Shown in pieces: positions 57,017 through 64,000 of a stretch of 64,000 nt of DNA; positions within the stretch are counted from its first letter, which is position 1; the number at the start of each line of letters is the position of its first letter. Origin of the DNA: Halobellus sp. Atlit-31R (GTDB lineage Archaea; Halobacteriota; Halobacteria; Halobacteriales; Haloferacaceae); assembly GCA_003665935.1 (NCBI GenBank), contig QPLR01000001.1, forward strand, positions 620,001 through 684,000, given 5' to 3'. The translations under genes and the position numbers were made by a program. The notes under the pieces were generated by a model that was not told where the DNA came from, did not search any database, and worked only from the letters and a program-made list of their open reading frames with translations.

Positions 57017-59551
57017 TCAGTCGGCGTTCGCCTGCCACTTCCGCACCGTGTCGGGGCCGACGCCGTCGACCTGGTCGGCCAGCGAATCCGGCTCGGCCTC
57101 CTTGAGCGAGGCGACGTCCTCGACGCCCGCGTCTTTGAGCTTCTCCGCCGTCTTCTCGCCGATGCCGCTGACGCTCTCTAGGTCGGAGCCGCTCGCGCTC
57201 TGTTCGGCCTGGTACTCGCGGTAGTTGCAGATCGGACAGCCCAGCTCCCAGGGGTCGCTGTCGTCGTCGTCGTAGGTGATCCGAAGTTTCGGGAGGTCGT
57301 GTTCCTCGCAGGTCTCGTCGGTCACCTCGACGTCGCCGCGGCGAGGCAGCGGTAGCGAGTAGTCGCAGTCGGGGTAGCGCGTGCATCCGACGAGCCGCGA
57401 GCCCGACCGGAGGCGCTTGATCGCGAGTTCGCCGCCGTGTTCCTCGCCGCACTCCGGACAGGGGCCGATCACCAGGTCCTCCTGCTCGTCGGCCTCCTCG
57501 GCCTTACAGAGCGGGCAGCCGTGGACGAACGTCTTGCGGCCGGCGAGCATCTTGATGTGGTGGAGCCCGTGCTCCTCGCAGGTCTCCTCCATGATCAGCG
57601 GCTTGCCGGTCGACGGCAGCGGCAGCGTGTACGTGCAGTCCGGGTAGGAGTCGCAGCCGATGAAGTACGACCCCTGCCGGCTCTTGCGGATGACGAGGTC
57701 GCCGCCGCAGTCGGGGCACTCGCCGACGGTCCGGTCGGCCTTCAGCGACTTCCGGAGGTGGTCGCCGACCTCCTCGCCGGACTCCATCAGCCCCTCGAAG
57801 ACCGCTTCGAGGATCTCGCGAGACTCGTCGGTCACGTCGTCGAGAGTGGCCTCGCCGCGGGCGATGGCCTGCATATCCTGCTCGAGTTGGGCCGTCATCT
57901 CCTCGCTGACGATGCGGTCGGCGAACTCCTCGGAGGCCTCGACGACCGCGCGGGCCAGCCGCGTCGGTCGCGGCGGGTCGCTCTCGATGTAGCCGCGGTC
58001 GTACAGTTTCTGGATGACGTCGTGGCGGGTCGCCTTCGTCCCGATTCCGATAGCCTCCATCGTCTCGATGAGCCGCGACTGACCGTAGCGCCGCGGCGGC
58101 TGGGTCTGCTTCGCGTCCAGTCGCGTGTCGGTGACGGCCAGTTCCTCGCCCTCGGCGACGTCGGGGACGAACGACTCACTGGCGTTGGAGTACGGGTACA
58201 CCGCGTGATAGCCCGGTTCGAGCAGGCGCTTGCCGTTGGCCTTCAGCGAGAGCTCCCCCTCGTCGCCCGCGACGGCCGCGACGACCCGGAGGTGTTCCCA
58301 GGTGGCCGGCTCGGCGACGGTGGCGAAGAACCGCCGCACGACGAGCTCGTACACCTCCCACTCGTCTTCTGTGAGCTCCGTGCGGCTCGGCAGTTCGCCC
58401 GTCGGGTGGATCGGCGGGTGGTCGGTGGTCTCCTCGTCGCCGGCGGTCGGCTCGATCGCCTCCTGTTCGAGCAGCGACGCCGCGTCGTCGCCGAACGCCC
58501 GCGTGCCGACGAACGAGTCGAGAAGCTCCCGAGGGTCGAGATCGTCCGGGTAGACGGTGTTGTCCGTCCGGGGGTAGGTGAGGTAGCCGGCGGTGTAGAG
58601 ATCCTCGGCGATGCTCATCGCGCGCTGGGCGGAGTAGCCGATCGAGCCCGCCGCGCGGATGAACTGCGTCGTGTTGAACGGGGACGGCGGGTCGTCGGTC
58701 CGGGTCCGCCGGCGAACCGACTCCACAGACGCCGTCGCCGCCGATCGGAGCGTCTCGTAGGCGGCGTCCGCAGCGTCCTCGTCCCAGACGCGCTCGGCCT
58801 CGTTGCCGTCGTCATCGAGGTAGAAGTACTGCGCCTCGAAGGAGCCGTCCGCGTCGCTGTCGTGCTTTTCGAGGTCCGCGAACAGCTCCCAGTAGTCCTC
58901 GGGGTCGAACGCCTCGATCTCGCGCTCGCGGTCGACGATGAGCTTCAGCGTCGGTCCCTGCACCCGCCCGACGGAGATGAAGTCGTCGCCGAGTTGGCGG
59001 GCCGACAGCGAGAGAAAGCGCGTCAGCGCCGCACCCCACACGAGATCGACGATCTGTCGGGCCTCGCCCGCGGCCGCGAGATCGAAGTCGAGCTCGTCCG
59101 GGTTCGCGAACGCTTCGGTCACCTCGTTGTCCGTGATCGAGGAGAAGCGGACGCGGTCGACCGGGACGTCGTCGTTGACCTCGCGGACGAGCTCGTACGC
59201 CTCCTTGCCGATGAGTTCGCCCTCGCGGTCGTAGTCGGTCGCGATGACGACGCGGCCGGCGCGGCGAGCGAGCCGGCGGAGCGCCGCGACGATGTTCTCC
59301 TGGGTCGGGTGCTTGTCGATCGGCGCGTCGATCAGCTCGACCGGCTCGACGTCGCGCCAGTCGTTGTACTCCGGGGGGAAGTCGACGCCGACGACGTGGC
59401 CCGAGAGGCCGATACAGCGCTTGCCGCCCCACTTGTACACGTTCACGCCGTTGAGGCGGTCGGCCTCGGCGGACCCGCCGCTCAGAATATCGGCGATCCG
59501 CCGAGCGGCGTTGTCCTTCTCGGTGACGATGAGCTCCGGACCCTGACTCAT
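57017..59551 (-). CDS. topA: DNA topoisomerase I (type IA)
   Basis: Type IA topoisomerase of 844 aa relaxing negative supercoils. The Toprim domain at the N-terminus has VIATDYDREGELIG; the catalytic tyrosine is in YLTYPRTDN (about Tyr326). Four zinc-finger-like modules follow in the C-terminal third (CPDCGGDLV with CDSYPDC; CEEHGLHH with CPLC; CPECGEEH with CTRYPDC; CEEHDLPK with CPIC). The protein ends with a helix-hairpin-helix domain (LESVSGIGEKTAEKLKDAGV). It is convergent with the HisG-like gene, with a 19-bp gap. Confidence 0.96.
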   Translation of the reverse strand: MSQGPELIVTEKDNAARRIADILSGGSAEADRLNGVNVYKWGGKRCIGLSGHVVGVDFPPEYNDWRDVEPVELIDAPIDKHPTQENIVAALRRLARRAGRVVIATDYDREGELIGKEAYELVREVNDDVPVDRVRFSSITDNEVTEAFANPDELDFDLAAAGEARQIVDLVWGAALTRFLSLSARQLGDDFISVGRVQGPTLKLIVDREREIEAFDPEDYWELFADLEKHDSDADGSFEAQYFYLDDDGNEAERVWDEDAADAAYETLRSAATASVESVRRRTRTDDPPSPFNTTQFIRAAGSIGYSAQRAMSIAEDLYTAGYLTYPRTDNTVYPDDLDPRELLDSFVGTRAFGDDAASLLEQEAIEPTAGDEETTDHPPIHPTGELPSRTELTEDEWEVYELVVRRFFATVAEPATWEHLRVVAAVAGDEGELSLKANGKRLLEPGYHAVYPYSNASESFVPDVAEGEELAVTDTRLDAKQTQPPRRYGQSRLIETMEAIGIGTKATRHDVIQKLYDRGYIESDPPRPTRLARAVVEASEEFADRIVSEEMTAQLEQDMQAIARGEATLDDVTDESREILEAVFEGLMESGEEVGDHLRKSLKADRTVGECPDCGGDLVIRKSRQGSYFIGCDSYPDCTYTLPLPSTGKPLIMEETCEEHGLHHIKMLAGRKTFVHGCPLCKAEEADEQEDLVIGPCPECGEEHGGELAIKRLRSGSRLVGCTRYPDCDYSLPLPRRGDVEVTDETCEEHDLPKLRITYDDDDSDPWELGCPICNYREYQAEQSASGSDLESVSGIGEKTAEKLKDAGVEDVASLKEAEPDSLADQVDGVGPDTVRKWQANAD

Positions 59552-59671
59552 TGCCCGGCGATAAGCGAGGGGCCGGCCTAAAGCTTTCGCGCCGAATCGG
59601 GATAAATCGGGGGACAGCGCGCCCGTGCGCGTAGAACAGGCGTCTTGGGGATCCGTGGCGCGACGGGGTCG

Positions 59672-61162
59672 CTACTCGTCGAGCTGTTCGCGGAGCAGCT
59701 GATTCACGTCGCCGGGGTCGGCGCTGCCGCCGGTCTTCTGCATCACCTGCCCGACGAGGAAGTTGATCGCGCCGCCCTCGCCGGCGTGGTAGTCTTCGAC
59801 GGCGTCGGGGTTCTCGTCGATCGCGTCCGCGACGGCGACGGCGACCTCGTCGTCGTCGGCCGTCCCGAGACCCTCGGCCTCGATGATCGTCTCGGGATCG
59901 TTCCCCTCGTCGAGCATCGCCCGGAGGACGATCTCCTCGGCGTTCTTCGTGGTGATCTCGCCGGCGTCGACGAGTTCGACGAGCCGGGTGAACTCGTCGA
60001 GGCGGCCGGCGACGTCGGTGATCGCCATATCCCGGTAGTTGAGTTCGCCCAAGAGGTTGTCGGCGACCCACGTGGCCGCCAGATCGGGGTCGAACTGCGA
60101 GGCGACGTCCTCGAAGAAGTCCGCGACCTCCTTCGTCGACGTGAGCTTCGCGGCCGACTCCGGATCGAGGCCGTACTCCTCGCGGAAGCGCTCGCGGCGG
60201 GCGTCCGGCAGTTCGGGGATCTCGATCCGCGCCTTCCAGTCGGAGACCTCGAGCGGCGGCAGATCGGCCTCCCGGAAGTAGCGGTAGTCTTTCTCCTCTT
60301 CTTTCGACCGCATCGAGACCGTGATGCCGCGGGTCTCGTCCCAGTGGCGCGTCTCCTGTTCGACCGCGCGACCGCGCTGGACGGCGTTCTTCTGGCGCGT
60401 CACCTCGTAGGCGAGCGCCTGTTCTGCGCCCTTGTGACTGGAGATGTTCTTCACCTCGGTCCGGTTGGCCGCCTCGAGCGACTCGACGCCGATCGAACCG
60501 TCGTCGGCGACTTCCTCGGCCGGGACGAGCGAGATGTTGGCGTCGACGCGCAGCGAGCCGTCGCGCGTGGAGTCGAAGACGCCGAGATACTCGAGCACCT
60601 CTTCGAGCTTCGCGAGGAACGCGCGGGTCTCCTGCGGACTGCGGAAGTCGGGGCGGGTGACGATCTCCATCAGCGGCGTGCCGGCGCGGTTGTAGTCGAC
60701 GAGCGTGTACTCGGCGGTGTCGATGCTGCCGCCCTTGTGCTGGAGGCTGCCCGGGTCCTCTTCGAGGTGGGCGCGCTCGATGCCGATCTCGCGGCGCTCG
60801 CCCTCGACTGCGACCTCGAGCGTCCCGTCGGCGCAGATCGGGGCGTCGTACTGGGTGATCTGGAAGTTCTTCGGCAGGTCGGGGTAGTAGTAGTTCTTCC
60901 GGTGGAAGCGGGTGTGTGCGGCGACGTCGGCGTCGAGCGCCTTGCCGACCTTCACGGCGGCCTCGACGGCCCCCTCGTTGAGGACGGGAAGCGCGCCCGG
61001 CAGGCCCAGACAGGTCGGGCAGGTACGGCTGTTCGGCTCCTCGTCGGCGGCCGGATCGGTCGAACACCCACAGAAGATCTTCGTGTCCGTCTCGAGTTGG
61101 ACGTGGACCTCCAGCCCGATGACGGTGGCGAGATCGCGCTGGGAGAGCGCCTTCGCGGTCAT
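59672..61162 (-). CDS. gatB: Asp/Glu-tRNA(Asn/Gln) amidotransferase subunit B
   Basis: GatB kinase/tRNA-binding subunit of 496 aa, which converts misacylated Glu-tRNA(Gln) or Asp-tRNA(Asn) to the amide form together with GatA and GatC. The N-terminus VIGLEVHVQLETDTKIFCG, zinc-type cysteines CGCS and TCPTC, and KNYYYPDLPKNFQITQYD are conserved GatB blocks. The C-terminal YqeY-like helical tail ends LVGQVMQKTGGSADPGDVNQ. No gatA or gatC lies nearby. The ATG at 61160-61162 is the family start. Confidence 0.96.
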   Translation of the reverse strand: MTAKALSQRDLATVIGLEVHVQLETDTKIFCGCSTDPAADEEPNSRTCPTCLGLPGALPVLNEGAVEAAVKVGKALDADVAAHTRFHRKNYYYPDLPKNFQITQYDAPICADGTLEVAVEGERREIGIERAHLEEDPGSLQHKGGSIDTAEYTLVDYNRAGTPLMEIVTRPDFRSPQETRAFLAKLEEVLEYLGVFDSTRDGSLRVDANISLVPAEEVADDGSIGVESLEAANRTEVKNISSHKGAEQALAYEVTRQKNAVQRGRAVEQETRHWDETRGITVSMRSKEEEKDYRYFREADLPPLEVSDWKARIEIPELPDARRERFREEYGLDPESAAKLTSTKEVADFFEDVASQFDPDLAATWVADNLLGELNYRDMAITDVAGRLDEFTRLVELVDAGEITTKNAEEIVLRAMLDEGNDPETIIEAEGLGTADDDEVAVAVADAIDENPDAVEDYHAGEGGAINFLVGQVMQKTGGSADPGDVNQLLREQLDE

Positions 61163-61261
61163 TGACGCGTGGTTCGACGTAGCGCGGCTAAAGGCTAACG
61201 GGACGGGTGGCCGCGAGCGGAGGCGAAACCTATTCCGCGGCGGCCGGTGACGGAAGGAGCG

Positions 61262-62191
61262 ATGAGGCTCGCCGACGCCGACATCGAGGTCCACCGCGGA
61301 GTGCCCTACGCGACGCCGGCCGGCGATCCGCTACGGCTGGCGCTGTACCGACTATCGGGGGGCGCAAACGGCGCTGCCCGACGCGCCGCCGTCGTGCTCG
61401 TCCCCGGCAGTCGCGGGCGCGCACCGGAGCACACAGAGCTGGCGCGCTACGCGCTGGATCTGGCCGAGCGGGGGTACGTCTGCGCCGTCCCGGCGTACCG
61501 CGGCAGCGACGTCGCCGCGTTCCCCGCGCAGATCCGAGACCTGAAGGCCGCGATCCGGTGGCTCCGCGCGACCGCCGCAGCGGTCGGTGTCGACGCCGAT
61601 CGGATCGGCGCGTTCGGCCACGGAACGGGCGCGCACCTCGCCGTGCTCGCCGCGGTGAGCGCGGATACGCCGTCGCTCGCGCCAGCCGCGGACGACTTCG
61701 CGGGCGTCGGCGTCGACGGCGACGCGGCCGTCCGCGCGAGTGACGCCCTCGCGGCCGTCGTCGGCGTCGGCGGGACCTACGCGCTGGAGCACCAGCCCGA
61801 GACCGACGATCTCGTGGCGCTGCTCGGCGGCGACCGCGAGTCCGCGGCGGCGGCGTGGGAGCGGGCGTCGCCGTCGACGTATCTCGGCAGCGGAGCGGCA
61901 CTGGGCGACTCCGGGCCGGCACTGGGCGACTCCGGGGCGGCAGGTGACAGCGCGGCGACAGCGGTCGGCGCCGAGTCCGGCATGGAGCCGCCGCCGACGC
62001 TGCTGCTCCACGGCGAGGACGACGACGCCGTTCCGGCGATGGCCTCGGAACTGTTCCACGACCTGCTCGAGGAGGCCGACGTCACGGCCGAGTGCGTCGT
62101 CGCCGCCGAGGCCGGCCACGACGTCCACGAGACCCAGCGAGCGTTCACGCTCGGCTGGACCGAGGCGTTCTTCGATCGGCATCTCCGGTGA
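61262..62191 (+). CDS. Alpha/beta-hydrolase fold protein lacking the nucleophile serine
   Basis: A 309-residue protein of the BD-FAE/esterase-type alpha/beta-hydrolase fold. VVLVPGSRGR forms the oxyanion region. The nucleophile elbow reads AFGHGTGAHLA where active relatives have GHSAGxHLA, so the catalytic Ser is Gly here. The acid and His positions are present (LLHGEDDDAVP and AEAGHDVHE). A duplicated segment (ALGDSGP/ALGDSGA, about 217-230) marks a low-complexity insertion. It may be a non-catalytic binding protein or use a different mechanism. The ATG at 61262 lies 99 bp after the divergent gatB start. Confidence 0.8.
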   Translation: MRLADADIEVHRGVPYATPAGDPLRLALYRLSGGANGAARRAAVVLVPGSRGRAPEHTELARYALDLAERGYVCAVPAYRGSDVAAFPAQIRDLKAAIRWLRATAAAVGVDADRIGAFGHGTGAHLAVLAAVSADTPSLAPAADDFAGVGVDGDAAVRASDALAAVVGVGGTYALEHQPETDDLVALLGGDRESAAAAWERASPSTYLGSGAALGDSGPALGDSGAAGDSAATAVGAESGMEPPPTLLLHGEDDDAVPAMASELFHDLLEEADVTAECVVAAEAGHDVHETQRAFTLGWTEAFFDRHLR

Positions 62192-62211
62192 GCCACGAGG
62201 TCGGGATCGCT

Positions 62212-62300
62212 CGCGTCGCCGGCGTCATCGACGTAGTCGAAGCCAGACGCGTCGCCGGCGTCATCGATGGAATCGGGGCCAGACGCGTCGCCGGCGCCGG
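62212..62300. repeat. 36-bp imperfect tandem repeat (2.5 copies)
   Basis: Units at 62212-62247 and 62248-62283 share a 20-bp core CGCGTCGCCGGCGTCATCGA and end in GCCAGA; a partial third unit runs to about 62300. It starts about 20 bp after the hydrolase stop. On the minus strand it would read as an acidic DDAGDAS repeat, but no credible gene is there. Confidence 0.85.
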
Positions 62301-62403
62301 CCGCGCCACCGTGGTCGCCTAGCGGGGACCTTCCGTACAACTATCACTTTCCGGGTAGGTGTCTGACGTACGTTTATGTGGCCAGAGACGGGCTGTATAC
62401 CCA

Positions 62404-62850
62404 ATGAGCAACCGTGTGGAGGAACTCGAGTCGAAGGTCGCGGAGCTACAGGCAGCAGTCAACGGTCTGACAGAAGAATTGGTCGAGACGAAAGAGCGCG
62501 TCCGACTCCTCGAGGAGGAAGTCGAGGTCGATCTCGCGACCGGTCGCCGCCCGGTTGGGTACGACGACGTCGTCGCGTCGGGCGAGGAGTCCGCCTCGGA
62601 CGCCGAGTCCGAGCCCGAGACCGAACCGGACGAGCAGGCCGAGCCGAGCTACTCCCGCGAGTCGCGGGCGCAGGCGGAGTCCCGACGCGAGACGTCCGCG
62701 CAGCCGTCCGACGACGCCGACTTCATCGACGCCGACGAGGACGACCGGATCCCCGACGAAGTCGAGTCTCGGGACGACGAGACTAAGACAGACGAAGCCG
62801 AGGGTGACGACGAGGCGGCGACCGAAGACGACGACATCATCGTCGCATAA
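62404..62850 (+). CDS. Small coiled-coil/acidic protein upstream of smc
   Basis: A 148-residue protein. The first 40 residues are a strong coiled coil (VEELESKVAELQAAVNGLTE); the rest is acidic low complexity ending DEAATEDDDIIVA. ACGTTTATGT (about 62369-62378) is a plausible promoter box at the correct distance. It ends 29 bp before smc on the same strand, so cotranscription and a chromosome-organisation link are likely. I recall a conserved haloarchaeal family (DUF7518-like) in this place. Mechanism unknown. Confidence 0.8.
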   Translation: MSNRVEELESKVAELQAAVNGLTEELVETKERVRLLEEEVEVDLATGRRPVGYDDVVASGEESASDAESEPETEPDEQAEPSYSRESRAQAESRRETSAQPSDDADFIDADEDDRIPDEVESRDDETKTDEAEGDDEAATEDDDIIVA

Positions 62851-62879
62851 TCGGGCGCTCCGCCCGTTACGAGCAACCA

Positions 62880-64000
62880 ATGCACATCAAAGAGCTCGTC
62901 CTCGACGGCTTCAAGAGCTTCGGGCGGCCCACACGGATTCCGTTCTACGAGGACTTCACGGTCGTTACGGGGCCGAACGGCTCCGGGAAATCGAACATCA
63001 TCGACGGCGTCCTGTTCGCGCTCGGGTTGGCCCGAACGCGCGGCATCCGCGCCGAGAAACTGACCGACCTCATCTACAACCCCGGTCACGCCGACGGGAG
63101 CGACGGCGGCGGGAGCGGACCCAAAGAGGCCACCGTCACGGTCGTTCTCGACAACGCCGACGGCACGCTCGAGCGCTCGCAGGTCGTCAACGCCGCCGGC
63201 AGCGACGACGTCGGCGACGTCGACGAGATCAGCGTCAAGCGCCGCGTCAAAGAGACCGAGGAGAACTACTACTCGTACTACTACCTCAACGGCCGCTCCT
63301 GTAACCTCTCGGACATTCAGGACCTCCTCGCGCAGGCCGGCATCACGCCCGAGGGCTACAACGTGGTGATGCAGGGCGACGTCACCGAGATCATCAATAT
63401 GACGCCCTACCAGCGCCGGGGCATCATCGACGAGATCGCCGGCGTCGCGGAGTTCGACGCGAAGAAAGAGGACGCGTTCACCGAACTCGACGCCGTCGAG
63501 GACCGGATCGAGGAGGCCGACCTCCGGATCGAAGAGAAGGAGACCCGACTCGAACAGCTCGAAGACGAACGCGAGACCGCCCTGGAGTACCAGTCGCTCC
63601 GCGAGGAGCGCGAGGAGTACGAAGGCTACCAGAAGGCGGCCGAACTCGAAGACAAGCGCGAGGACCGCGAGGCGACGCAGACCCGGGTCGACGCGACGGC
63701 GTCGAAGCTCGAATCGCACCGCGAGGAGCTCGATCGCCGGCAGGGTCGCGTGACGCGGCTCGAGGACGAACTCGGGGAGCTGACCCGCGAGATCGAGCGG
63801 AAAGGCGAGGACGAACAGCTCCGGATCAAATCCGAGATCGAGTCGGTCAAAGGCGAGATCGACCGGCTGGAGAACGCCATCGAGACCGCCGAAGCGCGCA
63901 TCGACGACGCCGAGAGCGAGCGCCGGAACGCGTTCGTCCAGCTCGACCGCAAGCAGGAGGAGATCGACGACCTCGACGCGGAGATCCGCTCGGTCAAAGT
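62880..64000 (+). CDS. smc: Chromosome segregation protein SMC (3' end beyond window)
   Basis: The first about 373 residues of an SMC ATPase that compacts and segregates chromosomes. The N-terminus MHIKELVLDGFKSFGRPTRI leads to Walker A GPNGSGKSN (about 31-39) and IIDGVLFALGL, and the N-lobe ends with VMQGDVTEIINMTPYQRRGI followed by DEIAGVAEFDAKK. From about residue 200 a long coiled coil starts and continues to the window edge. The hinge and C-terminal lobe are outside. It starts 29 bp after the coiled-coil gene. Confidence 0.97.
   Translation, partial: MHIKELVLDGFKSFGRPTRIPFYEDFTVVTGPNGSGKSNIIDGVLFALGLARTRGIRAEKLTDLIYNPGHADGSDGGGSGPKEATVTVVLDNADGTLERSQVVNAAGSDDVGDVDEISVKRRVKETEENYYSYYYLNGRSCNLSDIQDLLAQAGITPEGYNVVMQGDVTEIINMTPYQRRGIIDEIAGVAEFDAKKEDAFTELDAVEDRIEEADLRIEEKETRLEQLEDERETALEYQSLREEREEYEGYQKAAELEDKREDREATQTRVDATASKLESHREELDRRQGRVTRLEDELGELTREIERKGEDEQLRIKSEIESVKGEIDRLENAIETAEARIDDAESERRNAFVQLDRKQEEIDDLDAEIRSVK

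Noticed and set aside
62212..62300. CRISPR array or minus-strand gene encoding DDAGDAS repeats
   Set aside because: The repeats are tandem and diverge within the unit. The minus-strand frame continues as antisense of the hydrolase and has no start context.

Overview
The window is about 64 kb of high-GC DNA with strongly acidic predicted proteins (Asp/Glu rich, many GAC/GAG/GTC codons), TATA-box promoters close to start codons and few Shine-Dalgarno sites. It also carries archaeal markers: type II GAPDH, thermosome, archaeal alanine dehydrogenase, bacterio-opsin-activator-type HTH and archaeal pilus ATPases. It is a haloarchaeal chromosome, probably from the Haloferacales side, where the gap / zinc-finger / pcm neighbourhood is familiar. 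No plasmid replication or transposase genes are visible.

Layout. 1-15.5 kb is mostly core metabolism: GAPDH (cut by the left edge), an M29-like aminopeptidase, a SpoIIAA-like protein, a zinc-finger protein, protein-isoaspartate methyltransferase, threonine synthase with an aspartoacylase-family partner, a PhoU/TrkA_C regulator, citrate synthase, threonine deaminase, tRNA-Ser(GGA) with a partial downstream copy, the thermosome and alanine dehydrogenase. 15.5-24 kb has a membrane protein, a REC-PAS histidine kinase, a pilB/pilC pair, a Trm9-like tRNA methyltransferase, a thioredoxin-reductase-like flavoprotein and tRNA-Gly(TCC).

24.2-34.8 kb is the most distinctive block. Just downstream of tRNA-Gly lie a glutamine-synthetase-family ligase, an HTH_10 regulator, a complete PotABCD-type ABC importer and the B12-dependent ethanolamine ammonia-lyase genes eutB-eutC-eutA. 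No microcompartment genes, EutH permease, aldehyde dehydrogenase or adenosyltransferase are present. I read this as an archaeal amine (ethanolamine) uptake and deamination island. The co-localised ligase would offer a gamma-glutamylation branch, and glutamate synthase (gltB) a few kb away could use the released ammonia by way of glutamine. A large REC-PAS-PAS-PAS kinase sits next to eutB.

36.9-42.6 kb holds gltB and a metallophosphoesterase. 42.7-56 kb is a pilus assembly locus: a seven-gene minus-strand operon (pilB, pilC and five small membrane-anchored proteins, nearly all with overlapping start/stop codons) plus a convergent sixth pilin-like gene. All six small proteins carry an R-A-[V/Q] motif before an N-terminal hydrophobic segment. 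A long acidic coiled-coil protein is divergent from pilB. 56-64 kb has a HisG-like protein of unknown function, topoisomerase I, gatB, an alpha/beta-hydrolase lacking its nucleophile serine, a small coiled-coil protein and the start of smc (cut by the right edge).

All family assignments come from reading motifs and recalled family features. No database search was run.
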